NCBI GenBank assembly: GCA_963765585.1 | Contig: CAVXXB010000016.1 | Location: forward strand, 124,001 to 188,000 | DNA from: CAVXXB01 sp963765585 | Lineage (GTDB): Bacteria > Calditrichota > Calditrichia > JAJRVZ01 | DNA length: 64,000 nt | Reading direction: 5' to 3' | Part shown: in pieces, positions 8,052 to 18,080 of the stretch | How the letters are laid out: the number at the start of each line of letters is the position of its first letter | Numbering within the stretch: the first letter of the stretch is position 1 | Notes under the pieces: generated by a model | The model's input: only the letters and a program-made list of their open reading frames with translations | Told to the model about the DNA's origin: nothing | The model's database searches: none | Position numbers and translations under genes: made by a program

Positions 8052-10199
8052 ATGAAATCTATTTTTTCTCTTTTTATATTATTGCTGGCGATTACTGCGA
8101 TTTATGCGGATGATGGTATGTGGCTGCCGCACCAGATGAAACAATTAAATCTCGAAGAAAAAGGTCTGATCTTAAATCCGGATGATATGTACCGGGAAGA
8201 TGGTACCGGGATCATGAGTGCCATCGTATACCTTGGCGGTGGCACCGGTGAGTTTGTCAGCACAAACGGATTAATTCTTACCAATCATCATGTGGCCTAT
8301 CGTGCCATTCAAAGGGCGTCCACACCGGAAAAGAATTATCTGGAGAATGGCTTTGTGGCCTGGAAAACCGCAGAAGAAATTTCAGTGCCCAGCTATTATG
8401 CCGAAGTCTTATTAGGTTATGAGGAAGTCACGGATCAGATCAATTCAGTGCTCAAACCGGGTATGAGTTACGCCGAAATGCATGAGGCACTGGATATCAG
8501 GAAAAAGCAGATGATTGCAGAAGTTGAGAAAGAAGCACCCGACCGCCGGTGTAAAATTGCCGCCATGTATAGTGGTAATAAATACTATTTATTTCGATTC
8601 AAACGCCTCAATGATGTACGATTGGTCCTGGCACCGCCGAAAGCGCTGGGCAATTTTGGCGGTGATATCGATAACTGGATGTGGCCGCGGCATACCTGTG
8701 ATTTTTCCTTCCTCAGAGCCTACGTCTCAAAAGATAATGTCGGAATCGCATATGATGAATCCAATGTGCCTTATCAGCCAAAATCCGTGTTGAAGATTTC
8801 AACGGCCGGTGTCAAACAGGGTGATTTCTCTTTTGTCATGGGATACCCGGGAAAAACATATCGCAATTATACTCTATCACAGATGAAAAAAGATATCAAT
8901 ACGATGAAACGCAGTATTGAATTCCGGCAGACGCAAATTGCTTTCTTTGAGGATACCGGGAAGGATAATGAAGCCGTGAGTCTGTTGTACGCCAGCCGCC
9001 TGAAAGGTCTGAATAACGGTCTGAAAAACTATCAGGCTAAATTGATGGGTTTTGAAAAAGCGGGCGTTATTGGCATCAAAGAAGAAGTTGAACGGGAATT
9101 TACTGCCTGGGTGAATGAGTCTGATGACCGCAAAGAAAAATATGGAACGGTATTGAATGATATTGCGACATATATTCAGAAAACTGAAGCAGAATATGAA
9201 AAATATCAATATGTGAGTAATCTGTTATCTTCCCGTTATGGTGCGATCTTACCGTCACAGGCGCATACTATTTTGCGAATTGTTACTGAAAGCGCTAAAC
9301 CTGATATGGAACGGGATGAAAAATATCAGGAAAGAAACCTGGATCGTCTCAGGGTGCAAATTAAGCAGGCGGAACGCAGCTATGATCTGAATGCGGACCG
9401 TGAATTTTTAAAGTTTATGCTTAATGATCTTAATAAAAAGTCAAAAAGCAATTTACCTGATGTACTGATCCAATTGCTCGCCGACGCATCAAAACAGGGA
9501 ATCGATACGTTTGTGGACGAAATGTATCTACAAACTGTACTGGCAAATCCGGAAAAAAGACTACAATTAACTGGGTTGACGCCCGATCAGTTAAAGGAAA
9601 TCGATGATCCGATAATCAACCTGGCGATGAAACTGGAAAGGTACCTGGCAGCATATCGCGAAAATGAAAAGACCAGTGCCATGGAACTGATGCAGTTGAA
9701 GAAAAAATATCTGGAGGCCATGTTACAGATTAATGAGAATAATTTAGCCTCCGATGCCAATAGTACATTACGTTTTACATATGGAATTATAAATGGTTAT
9801 CAACCAAGAGATGCGGTTTATTACGAACCGACAACCACACTGAACGGTGTAATTGAAAAAGAAACCGGTGTTTTCCCGTTTATTGTTCCCGATAAGATCA
9901 AAGAACTCCATAGCAAGAAAGATTTTGGCCGGTTTGTGGATGCTGAAAAGAATAATATTGTCACCTGTTTCCTGAATGAAACCAATGTCACCGGAGGTAA
10001 TTCCGGTTCACCCACCCTGAATGCCAAGGGAGAACAAATAGGGATTATTTTTGATATGACATACGAGAGTGTGACTGGTGATTATTATGTAATACCGGAA
10101 TTACAACGCACCATCAGCGTCGATATTCGTTATGTATTATTTGTAACGGAAAAATTTTCCGGTGCGAAGCATATTATAAGTGAATTGAAGATAAAATAA
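8052..10199 (+). CDS. S46 family serine dipeptidyl peptidase (DPP7/DPP11 type)
   Basis: Periplasmic S46 peptidases release dipeptides from oligopeptide N-termini. The ATG at 8052 is preferred over the in-frame ATG at 8025 because AGGGAGA lies seven bases upstream and it begins a signal peptide (MKSIFSLFILLLAITAIYAD). The mature N-terminus DDGMWLPHQM is typical. Catalytic His is in TNHHVAY, Ser in GGNSGSPT near the C-terminus, and Asp probably in the GGDIDNWMWPRH region. About 715 residues, the usual size. The S1-pocket residue that separates DPP7 from DPP11 falls in GIIFDMTYESVTGDYY; no obvious Arg is seen there, which favours a DPP7-like hydrophobic specificity (inference). Confidence 0.92.
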   Translation: MKSIFSLFILLLAITAIYADDGMWLPHQMKQLNLEEKGLILNPDDMYREDGTGIMSAIVYLGGGTGEFVSTNGLILTNHHVAYRAIQRASTPEKNYLENGFVAWKTAEEISVPSYYAEVLLGYEEVTDQINSVLKPGMSYAEMHEALDIRKKQMIAEVEKEAPDRRCKIAAMYSGNKYYLFRFKRLNDVRLVLAPPKALGNFGGDIDNWMWPRHTCDFSFLRAYVSKDNVGIAYDESNVPYQPKSVLKISTAGVKQGDFSFVMGYPGKTYRNYTLSQMKKDINTMKRSIEFRQTQIAFFEDTGKDNEAVSLLYASRLKGLNNGLKNYQAKLMGFEKAGVIGIKEEVEREFTAWVNESDDRKEKYGTVLNDIATYIQKTEAEYEKYQYVSNLLSSRYGAILPSQAHTILRIVTESAKPDMERDEKYQERNLDRLRVQIKQAERSYDLNADREFLKFMLNDLNKKSKSNLPDVLIQLLADASKQGIDTFVDEMYLQTVLANPEKRLQLTGLTPDQLKEIDDPIINLAMKLERYLAAYRENEKTSAMELMQLKKKYLEAMLQINENNLASDANSTLRFTYGIINGYQPRDAVYYEPTTTLNGVIEKETGVFPFIVPDKIKELHSKKDFGRFVDAEKNNIVTCFLNETNVTGGNSGSPTLNAKGEQIGIIFDMTYESVTGDYYVIPELQRTISVDIRYVLFVTEKFSGAKHIISELKIK

Positions 10200-10205
10200 T
10201 TTTTG

Positions 10206-10334
10206 GTAATTCGTAATTCGTAATTGGTAATTTGTTATTGGTTAATAGGAACTTGGAAGAACCGACCCCCTTTTATCCCCTCCCAAATATTAGGAGGAAT
10301 CTGTCAATAACTAATAACTAATTACCAATTACTG
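10206..10334. repeat. Inverted repeat built of GTAATTCG/GTAATTGG-type 7-8-mers
   Basis: Left arm 10206-10248 contains GTAATTCGTAATTCG then GTAATTGGTAATTTG; right arm 10305-10334 is its approximate reverse complement (CTAATTACCAATTAC). The arms enclose about 55 bases with no gene. The rest of 10335-10536 holds a lone CTTTGTG-type arm at 10478-10525 and the upstream region of the next gene. Confidence 0.7.
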
Positions 10335-10536
10335 TCTCCTAAGTCACTTCTCCTCACCCCATCGTATAAATTTACAAATCGAAAAAAAGTATCCGGATGT
10401 ATGATTTCTTACAACCGGTTTTTTATTTTTTATTTGATTCTCTATCTATTCTTTATATTGATCCCTGAATATATTGCACATCGCTTTGCGCACTTTTTGT
10501 TTTTTGTGTCTTGGCGGTAAAAAAATGAAATAACTA

Positions 10537-11217
10537 ATGAATTTATATTTAATAATTATAGTCTACATTCTACTGCTGGCTATAAGTTGTTCGGAACAAA
10601 TAACGACTACAACCACCACGCCACCTCAGTTTGAGAAAGATGAAGAAAAACTACATATCATCGATGGAACCGGGAAGAAGTGGGACATTACCTATGCAGT
10701 GAATGAACTTGGTTTTAAACCGGAACTATTTGACGGTGGTGGCGGACCGTTTGCCATAGAGCCAATAATTAATCCGCAGATGCTTAATCCGGGAGATCCC
10801 GCATATCCAAAAAATTATGATGAACAAATAGTGATTGGATATAAATCCGGGTCAGATATCCGGGCTTATACATTGCATATAATGGCATTAGTGGAGATTG
10901 CCAATGATTATGTTGATTCCAGTCATGTGGCGGTGGCCTACTGACCGATTGTCCAATTGACTGCCGTGTACAGTCGGGAAATAGGTGAGCAAATATTGAC
11001 TCTAAGTGCCAGCGGGTGGCTTTATATTGATACTTTTGTCCTGTTTGATTATGAGACTGAGAGTCTATGGTATCATCTTGAAGGAGAGGATGGTTTGACC
11101 TGTATCGGTGGATTTTATGAGGGGCGGAAACTGGAGGAACATGTTTCCTATCGTGTTCGTTGGAACTATTGGGTAGCCCAAAATCCGGGTAGTAAATATC
11201 TGACATATAAAGAGTAA
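10537..11217 (+). CDS. DUF3179-type lipoprotein with in-frame TGA at the conserved Cys
   Basis: Both halves are in the same frame, interrupted only by TGA at 10942-10944. The N-terminal half has a lipoprotein signal (LLLAISCSEQ), then DGTGKKWDI and IVIGYKSGSDIRAYTLHIMAL...IANDYVDSSHVAVAY; the C-terminal half continues PIVQLTAVYSREIG...SASGWLYIDTFVLFDYETESLW. From knowledge of the DUF3179 family, the motif is VTYCPLTGT, so the TGA falls exactly on the conserved Cys. Possibilities are selenocysteine, nonsense mutation (one step from TGC/TGT) or error. A small stem GACTG-CCGTGTA-CAGTC follows 14 bases after the TGA, but its loop does not start with G, so a bacterial SECIS is not convincing. Function of the family is unknown. 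Confidence 0.7.
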
Positions 11218-11300
11218 ATTTATTAAATTAATTGAAATATAGAACGCAAACATTGAGTTAGTTTGTTACATATTGTGAATTGTAGATTGAAGAAAGGTAC

Positions 11301-13388
11301 ATGCGGATGCAAAGATATACACAGGTGGTGAATGAAATTGAGAATAAAGGTAATTTTTGGAAAAATCAGCAATTAAAAAAATATAATTTGGATGTGGTTC
11401 AAGTAAACCTGGGAAATCTGTGTAATCAGGCTTGCACACACTGTCATATTGAAGCTTCGCCAAAAGGCAGGCATAATATGGATGAATCAACTGCAAAAAA
11501 GGTGCTAAAAAAATTAAAAGAATTACGCGTTACTAACATCGAGTTTACCGGCGGCGCGCCTGAAATGAATCCAAATCTTGAAATGTTTATTACAGAACTT
11601 TCCAGGGAAAATAAAAAAATAACAGTTCGGACAAATCTTACCATTCTTGAAAAACCGGAGTATAGCCATTTCCTGAATATCTACAAAACCCACAATGTAA
11701 AACTTATTGCTTCTTTACCGGCACTCTTTGCCGATGCCACAGACAGGCAGCGGGGAAGAGGTGTATTTAAATCCAGCATAAGCATTTTGCAAAAATTAAA
11801 TGAAATTGGATATGGAACCAATGGATTAAAACTGGATTTTGTATATAATCCTACCGGTGAATATCTGCCTCCCGCACAGTATGAACTTGAGAACGAGTAT
11901 AAGCAAATACTTGATGATAAATATAAAATCAGATTCAATAGTTTAGCCACCATTGTCAATTCGCCCATTACCAGATACCGTGACTATTTGATGCGCAATG
12001 ATAAATATGATGGCTATATGGACCTGCTGAAGCGAAACTATAATGCGGCCACGCTTGAAAAAATTATGTGCCGGAACCTTATAGTAGTCGATTACCGGGG
12101 CTATATCTATGATTGCGATTTCAATTTTGCTGCAGATATGAGAGTGAAAGGATATGAAACTACACGTTTCTGGGAAATAGATTTTGATAATTTTTCACCG
12201 GAAATCGCATTTGCAGATCATTGTTATGCCTGTACGGTAAACAATGGGTCCAGTTGTCATGGCATCTTATTAGCAGAGAAACCAATCACTGAAATTGAGC
12301 CAGATTCTGTTGAATATTCAAAGGAAATTGAAGAGGATATTACCGACAGTGTAAAAAAATATTATAGCCAGGAAATACAGAGTACCGCGGATCTAAAAAC
12401 CAGTGCATGTTGTACCATTGATTCCATACCGGATTATGTTAAAGATAATTTGCCGCTCATCCATGAAGAAATCCGATCCAAATATTATGGTTGTGGAACC
12501 GCATTTCCAGCTGGAATTGATGGTCTGAATATCCTGGATCTTGGATGCGGAACCGGACGGGATGCCTATATCATGTCTAAACTCGTCGGGCCGGAGGGAT
12601 ATATTTATGGAATTGATATGACGGATGAGCAGATTAACATCGCACAGAAATATAAAAAAGATCAAATGAAGCGCTTTGGCTATGAAGAAGCCAATATCGA
12701 GTTCATTCATGATTATATGGAAAACATGGATAAACATATTTCACCTGGTTCGCTTGATATGGTGACTTCTAACTGCGTAATAAATCTGGCAAAAGACAAA
12801 GAAATCATATTGCAAAAACTGTTTAAACTCTTAAAAAATGGTGGTGAGTTGTATTTTTCGGATGTGTATGCCGATCGCAGATTACCCGATGAATTGCGCA
12901 GTAATGAAATGTTGTATGGTGAATGCTTAGGTGGCGCACTGTATATCAAGGATTTTGAGCGCATTGCTAAAAGAACAGGATTTATTGATCAGCGTATTGT
13001 AAAAAGTAATGAAATAGAAATGCTGGATCCCAAAATAGTTGAATTGACTGGTAATATAAAGTTTTATTCAATTACTTATAGACTATGGAAAATCGATGGT
13101 CTTGAAGATGCCTGCGAAGATTTTGGCCATGTGGCTGTATATCGTGGTGGATTTCCTGGTTCTGATCATAAATTTGAACTGGATGAAGAACATATCTTTG
13201 AAAAACACCGGCCCGAACGAATCTGCGGAAATACTGCCTTGATGTTATCTGCTACCCGATTAAAAAAATATTTTGATGTGATTGGTAGTTTTAATCAGCA
13301 TTTTGGATCATTTGACACCTGCGGAACAATGGCCTATAGTGACGAAAAAAATACAGGGAATGATGTCTCCAATTTGTGCAATTGCTAA
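11301..13388 (+). CDS. Fused radical-SAM ArsS and arsenite methyltransferase ArsM
   Basis: 695 residues. The first about 330 are ArsS-like: the radical SAM cluster CNQACTHC (C41, C45, C48), EFTGGAPEMNP, and a C-terminal Cys-rich region (CDFNFAADM, CYACTVNNGSSCHG). ArsS forms the deoxyadenosyl-arsenic bond of arsenosugars. From about residue 350 a class I methyltransferase follows: SACCTIDS (Cys pair near 369), ILDLGCGTGRD (near 409, SAM site), SNCVINL (near 490), GECLGG (near 541) and a Cys-rich tail SNLCNC, as in ArsM, which methylates arsenite using conserved Cys. The two enzymes are usually separate neighbouring genes; here they are one frame with a short acidic linker (around 330-350). 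GAAAGG precedes the ATG. Confidence 0.85.
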   Translation: MRMQRYTQVVNEIENKGNFWKNQQLKKYNLDVVQVNLGNLCNQACTHCHIEASPKGRHNMDESTAKKVLKKLKELRVTNIEFTGGAPEMNPNLEMFITELSRENKKITVRTNLTILEKPEYSHFLNIYKTHNVKLIASLPALFADATDRQRGRGVFKSSISILQKLNEIGYGTNGLKLDFVYNPTGEYLPPAQYELENEYKQILDDKYKIRFNSLATIVNSPITRYRDYLMRNDKYDGYMDLLKRNYNAATLEKIMCRNLIVVDYRGYIYDCDFNFAADMRVKGYETTRFWEIDFDNFSPEIAFADHCYACTVNNGSSCHGILLAEKPITEIEPDSVEYSKEIEEDITDSVKKYYSQEIQSTADLKTSACCTIDSIPDYVKDNLPLIHEEIRSKYYGCGTAFPAGIDGLNILDLGCGTGRDAYIMSKLVGPEGYIYGIDMTDEQINIAQKYKKDQMKRFGYEEANIEFIHDYMENMDKHISPGSLDMVTSNCVINLAKDKEIILQKLFKLLKNGGELYFSDVYADRRLPDELRSNEMLYGECLGGALYIKDFERIAKRTGFIDQRIVKSNEIEMLDPKIVELTGNIKFYSITYRLWKIDGLEDACEDFGHVAVYRGGFPGSDHKFELDEEHIFEKHRPERICGNTALMLSATRLKKYFDVIGSFNQHFGSFDTCGTMAYSDEKNTGNDVSNLCNC

Positions 13389-13628
13389 AATTAGGTGAAA
13401 TGAAATATGGATTTGAAGCCAGTTAGCACAGTGTTTGAGCATTAAGTTTGACCATATTAATATGATAACTGGCTCTGTATTTTCCTTTTACTTCTCGTCT
13501 TTTTTATTTACAAGATTCAATCTCTCCCTTATTTAGTATGTTCTGGATTAATATTGTTTTCGATTAATTTATTTATTAAGGTATTCCTCGTATTTGTTAA
13601 TTATTAATAATTATACACACATTACTAA
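13389..13628. other. Gene-free AT-rich interval
   Basis: No gene, repeat or strong hairpin seen. The remnant open frame at 13629 follows. Confidence 0.4.
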
Positions 13629-13808
13629 TTATTTTCTGCGATTCTGTTCCGCGAACCATTAAATTCTTTGAAGACAGGGGAATCAGACTGGGTGTGCTGG
13701 GTCTATGATGCGGAATGGCATCCAAGAATGCTCGAATCCTGGGATTCCTATGAACTGACCGGCGGCGGGAAGTTTTTCAAAAAGGCACTTCATGGCAAAA
13801 TAGAATAG
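13629..13808 (+). pseudogene. Orphan C-terminal gene remnant
   Basis: An open frame without a start codon in sensible position, translating to a fragment containing LKTGESDWVCWVYDAEWHP and SYELTGGGKFFKKAL. Amino-acid composition is protein-like (high Trp, Gly, few rare residues), so it looks like the tail of a deleted gene. Family not recognised. Confidence 0.35.
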
Positions 13809-13918
13809 TCATATATATTGGGCATTATCGGCAGTACAAATACTCTTTATTTTGTAACCTAACCATAAGTGAATAGTTAATGGTTCGTCCGGTCTAATTA
13901 TAATAAAGGAAAACATCA

Positions 13919-15045
13919 GTGGACCAGATACATATTTCTCAGGTTGATACTTTATTTGTTAATGGCAGTTACCCGATTGAATTACTTTTATATTTCGATT
14001 ACAAAATAAACACCCGGGCAATTAGACAAGCTTTAAAAATATTGTCATCCAGTTTCTGGCCTTTGTTTGGCGAGTATCGTGATGGCCGGATTGTGCAAGC
14101 CAAGTACTCCGAAAATAAATTTTTTCGTGAAACAGATCTATCATGAAGATTTTACCTCTGCAGGAGCGGAAATGGATATCTGGGGAGAATACAATCAGAT
14201 TAATCCGCAAAAAATGGAAGGATTATTTTTTCTAAGTGTATTACAATTTAAACAATGGTACGGTTTTAATCCCGAAAATGAATCACCTGGTCGGTGATGG
14301 TTATAGTTACTTCTATTTTTTATCTGTTCTTGCCGCTACAGCAAAATCATCTTTTATTCCATTTAAAAAATATGCACTCAGACTGGCGACTGCCCCCAAA
14401 ATCCAAAGGACAGTTCTAAAGACCTTTCATTTTGAAAAGACTAAAATCCAGGAACCGCTGGAACATTCAAATTGTAAAATCGAGATCGAGAGAGTAGCTA
14501 AAACGGATATTACACAAAAGATTAAGAAGATAAAAACAGAGTCGGATGTAAACGTTACAGCGAACGATTTTTTGTCTGCCATGATTTATAAGAAAATAGT
14601 AGAGAAACAGAATGCGCGGGTAAATGACCGGTTCTCTCTGTCAATTCCCATGGATGTGCGTCGCCAGGTAAGAGAGTTGGGTTTGAAATTTTTTGGCAAT
14701 GGTCTGATGTTTCATCATTTGCAGATGAATACGACTGAAATTAAAAACATGGATCCCAATGAATTAGCTTTGCAACTGCGAAAATCTATGCCTCCGGTTA
14801 ATAAAGACAGCTACATCAGATATCTTACCGATCTTGAATTAAGTATTGAACAATCTTCAACACATTCATTAAAACCATATGATCCGGAGAATGGCTGTCT
14901 GGTTACCAATCTCTCCCGAATGCCGGTCAATAAAATAGATTTTGGCTCCGGAGCGCCTGATTTTGTTCTTCTTTTAACAATTGGCCGCAACTCAACGGCG
15001 ATTCTTGCGGATAAAGATGATTATTTATTGCGACTCATATACTAG
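13919..15045 (+). pseudogene. HxxxD acyltransferase (BAHD/condensation-like), two frameshifts
   Basis: GTG start with AAAGGA upstream. Three frames must be joined: 13919-about 14135, about 14140-14250, and about 14255-15045. Joined, they give about 375 residues with SYPIELLLYFDY and SFWPLFGEYRDGRI near the N-terminus, then NGTVLIPKMNHLVGDGYSY holding the catalytic HxxxDG, and SLSIPMDVRRQVREL further on. These features are typical of CoA-dependent acyltransferases of the HxxxD superfamily that acylate small molecules. Each break is consistent with one extra base. With two breaks, genuine decay is more credible here than in genes with a single break. No partner genes are adjacent. Confidence 0.6.
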
Positions 15046-15232
15046 TTTCTTATAATTGTGTCAGCACCATTGTGTATCCCTCTTAATAACAGTCTTTATT
15101 TAAAATATATAAACACTTTGATTTTCTATTATCCAAAGTTTCGAGCTAAGTGGAGATAACAATTTTTGGAGGAGAGGATGTTAAAAGAAATCAAAAACCG
15201 GATGAGATCGATGCACCATTATGGTCGAAATA

Positions 15233-15256
15233 AAAAAGGGGTCTCAAGGACCCCTG
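15233..15256 (-). terminator. Rho-independent terminator
   Basis: On the minus strand AGGGGTC-CTTGA-GACCCCT followed by TTTTTATTT, just after the small secreted gene at 15280-15609. Confidence 0.8.
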
Positions 15257-15279
15257 TGCTTTACTAACTATAAAAACTT

Positions 15280-15609
15280 TTAACTTTTTACCTTTACAGT
15301 CTTTAAAACCTGTTGCGTATCGTGGTCAATCAGTTTCACCGTCACACCCTCAACCAGCATGATCTCAGATAATTTTCTCTTTTTCTTCGCCAGTACCATA
15401 CCGATGGGTTTCTCATCATTATTAAACAGTACAAGTACATCTACTCCTTCGGTTTTCTCAGAAGTCCCCCAGGCGGTTTCTACCACAACATCAACATTCT
15501 CAAAATTCGGTTCATCTATTGTGACATAATCATTTTCGCCGGCGTGCAGGAAGGATACAAAGGTAAAAAGAAGCAATACTGTTAAAATATAGTCAAGTCT
15601 TAAATGCAT
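15280..15609 (-). CDS. Small secreted protein of unknown function
   Basis: 109 residues with a signal peptide (LLLFTFVSFLHAGE) and a GGGGAG-type ribosome site. The mature part is a compact alpha/beta-looking sequence of about 85 residues (VDVVVETAWGTSEKTEGVDV, IGMVLAKKKRKLSEIMLVEG). No Cys. Ends with its own terminator. Family not recognised. Confidence 0.7.
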   Translation of the reverse strand: MHLRLDYILTVLLLFTFVSFLHAGENDYVTIDEPNFENVDVVVETAWGTSEKTEGVDVLVLFNNDEKPIGMVLAKKKRKLSEIMLVEGVTVKLIDHDTQQVLKTVKVKS

Positions 15610-15777
15610 GACTCCCCTCCATAATTGGTTTGTTTGTTTGACAGTTAAACTACTTTACGAGGGGAAATCAAAAAAAGTTACGAAAAATTAAAATTGTACA
15701 ATCTAATTCAATAGAATAATACTTACTGAAATCGCCAATAGGTTGCATTGACAGGCATTATGGGATGTAAAAAATTT

Positions 15778-16548
15778 TTAAATAATTCCTGTCCCAAGCC
15801 CGATTGCAATTAGAAATAGCATTACTGATACCATTATCCTGACTGAATTCATGGTTATCTTTTTTAATATTTTGTTTCCGAGATAGGCGCCCAAAAAAGC
15901 TGCGATTGTGGCAAAAATAAGCAGTAGTATGTTTTCATTATTAAGCATGGCCGAATAACTGGAACCATAAACAAATAATCGTGAGAAATCGATGATACAG
16001 GCAATAACAATTCCGGTTGATATAAATGCCTCTTTTGTCAGGTCACAACGTAATAAAAAGGCACTTCGTAATGCACCCTGGTGACCCGATAACCCGCCAA
16101 AGAAGCCACTCAGCAGACCGCCTATTGGTAAATATTTCCGTTGAAATGAAAATGTATCAACAGGAAGAAGTTCAATTATCGCAAATATGATCATTAATAC
16201 AGCGATCACCATCTTGATCGGTGTAATAAACAGAGTTTTTCCAAACATTTGATACGAAGTAAGCGGCGATAAATCAGATATGGATAGCAGAAGATAGGCG
16301 CCAATAAATGCAGAGAGAATAGCTGGAACCCCAAACCGCAAAACGACATCTTTATTGGCATGTTTACCAAGTAAAAAAAGTTTAAAAATATTATTCAGGA
16401 AATGTACTACCGCCGTCATGGCAATGGCCACCTCCACAGGGAAAAATATTGCAAATGCCGGTAATAAGATAGTACCCAGGCCAAATCCGGAAAACAATGT
16501 AAGACCTGAAGCAAAAATAGCTACAATTCCGATTGTTAAATAGTCCAT
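15778..16548 (-). CDS. TauE/SafE family membrane transporter
   Basis: 256 residues with about eight hydrophobic segments and the TauE/SafE hallmarks: N-terminal glycine-rich helix (FSGFGLGTILLPAF), a mid-protein repeat GGLLSGFFGGLSGHQGALRSAF and a C-terminal LGAYLGNKILKKI. The family exports sulfite, sulfoacetate or other organosulfur anions; the substrate here is unknown. No operon partner. About 32 bases upstream of its start is an 84-base element shared with the lipoprotein gene at 19557-19892. Confidence 0.85.
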   Translation of the reverse strand: MDYLTIGIVAIFASGLTLFSGFGLGTILLPAFAIFFPVEVAIAMTAVVHFLNNIFKLFLLGKHANKDVVLRFGVPAILSAFIGAYLLLSISDLSPLTSYQMFGKTLFITPIKMVIAVLMIIFAIIELLPVDTFSFQRKYLPIGGLLSGFFGGLSGHQGALRSAFLLRCDLTKEAFISTGIVIACIIDFSRLFVYGSSYSAMLNNENILLLIFATIAAFLGAYLGNKILKKITMNSVRIMVSVMLFLIAIGLGTGII

Positions 16549-16580
16549 ATCAGATATTCCGATTTATTGTTAAATTGCAA

Positions 16581-16664
16581 TGTCCTAGCCTTGTATTAAT
16601 AACCGAATAATGATTATTAGTTTAGTCCAGATGTCATTCCATCATTCTCAACGACTTTATCCTG
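16581..16664 (-). promoter_or_regulatory. Conserved upstream element, copy A
   Basis: Matches 19923-20007 over its whole length with scattered differences, including TGTCCTA, ACCGAATA, TGATTATTA, TTTAG, TTCC and GACTTTAT. Both copies lie about 30 bases upstream of a minus-strand start codon, in the same orientation. The core AATAATCATTATT (minus strand) is palindromic. Confidence 0.55.
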
Positions 16665-16921
16665 TCAAAATAAATATAGATTTCGATAATTTCAAACATT
16701 TATTTTTATTCCCTCATAGTAACAATTCTTAAAAATGTATCATCGCTTGCTATAGACCCTGAATTCATTTATTTTACATGCATATTTGATGAAACAATTC
16801 TCGATAGATTAACGTTCAACTATGATTAAGGGGTTTTGCTTCTCAATTTTTAAAATCTTCTCCGAAAATTATTTCCGGAGAAAGACATTAATGTCAGAGT
16901 TATTCCGCCAGGGAGTTGTTT

Positions 16922-17716
16922 GTGATTAAGAAAATTCGTGAAATGAGTTTCACAATTGTAGTAATATTTCTGGTTGCCATAGGTATATATTGGATAATGG
17001 AGCAACTTCAGAAAGATTATATGGACCAGTATATAAATATTCTGGGTGAGAAACTCATGTCAATGGTGCCGGAGGCATCAGAGAAGGAAGAACTTCGCAG
17101 TTCATTTAATCAATTTAAAACTAAGTTTGAAGAAAATGAGATACCACCGGAAGAGGTTGAAAGAATTGTGGCAAAAGTTTATAATTTATATAATTTTAAC
17201 GACTCTTTAAGCTTTGCCGAAGCCAATGCCCTGATACGAGTTCCTGAGGTGCAGGTAATTCCTGATCTGCCAAGAGATGATAACCGATGGCGCGATCTTG
17301 AACAAAAGTTATCAAATGTTTATCGATTTGACCAAAAAAACCAAATGGATAGGGATGCGAAAATAAAATTTCAGGTGGATAAAGATCTGAATATTTTAGT
17401 TGATGATTCAATTAAAAATGCGCTGAACGAAGGTCGATATGAACACTTAATTATTGAGATGGAACATTTGGAAAAAAATAGAGCTGTTATCTGGGTAAAT
17501 TCACTGGATAGCAATTTGATGGTTGTGGAAGATCGGTTAATAAAAATCAGAGAAAAACATGGTCTTCTGGAAGAAGAAAAATTTCGTGAAATGGAACAAA
17601 TAATAGCGGTTACGGTCGATTCAATTCATACTGCAATTTCGATTCGAATGGACTCTCTCAATTATATCCATAGGTACCATACACCTGAAGATAAAAAAGT
17701 TAAGCAAAGAGAATAA
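16922..17716 (+). CDS. Membrane-anchored coiled-coil protein, unknown function
   Basis: The GTG at 16922 is chosen because AGGGAG lies six bases upstream; an in-frame TTG lies at 16916. The product of about 264 residues begins with a single transmembrane helix (FTIVVIFLVAIGIYWIMEQL) followed by a charged, largely helical region with heptad-like stretches (EKLMSMVPEASEKEELRS; EMEHLEKNRAVIW; KIREKHGLLEEEKFREM). No catalytic motif or Cys. It may be a periplasmic scaffold or sensor-like protein; the function is not recognised. It is monocistronic. Confidence 0.65.
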   Translation: MIKKIREMSFTIVVIFLVAIGIYWIMEQLQKDYMDQYINILGEKLMSMVPEASEKEELRSSFNQFKTKFEENEIPPEEVERIVAKVYNLYNFNDSLSFAEANALIRVPEVQVIPDLPRDDNRWRDLEQKLSNVYRFDQKNQMDRDAKIKFQVDKDLNILVDDSIKNALNEGRYEHLIIEMEHLEKNRAVIWVNSLDSNLMVVEDRLIKIREKHGLLEEEKFREMEQIIAVTVDSIHTAISIRMDSLNYIHRYHTPEDKKVKQRE

Positions 17717-17792
17717 TTTGACAAATCATTTAAAAAAATCATGTTTTGCAGAAAATTATTTCCAATTTCATTTACCATCCTGATGTATTTAT

Positions 17793-17927
17793 AACCACTA
17801 AGTCACCAAGACACAAAGTAATAATAAATAAGGGATTATCAGAAAAATTAACAATTTAAAATAAAAAAATTATACAAAAATTGTAATCTTAAAATCGTTT
17901 TTCTTTGTGTCTTCGAGCCTTTGTGGT
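17793..17927. repeat. CCACTAAG...CTTTGTGG inverted-repeat element
   Basis: Left arm 17793-17818 (AACCACTAAGTCACCAAG then ACACAAAG) and right arm 17903-17927 pair at about 21 of 25 positions around an 84-base AT-rich centre. The right arm and its downstream flank (TGAA...AATTAATCAGG) recur at 59130-59172. Nothing else is seen in 17717-18080. Confidence 0.75.
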
Positions 17928-18080
17928 GAATCTTGTAAATTAATCAGGCGAAATATCTCATATTGATTCTTTTGCAATGATCTGATGATGTTAATGTATA
18001 TAACTTAATTACCAGCAAACTACCCATTTTCCCAAAATTTCCCTATATTTTAATATTGAAAATTTAATCCGGGAGGCCTA

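Noticed and set aside
10942..10990. Firm SECIS assignment after the DUF3179 TGA
   Set aside because: The stem is short (five strong pairs) and the loop begins CC rather than containing G at its start; kept only as a hypothesis.
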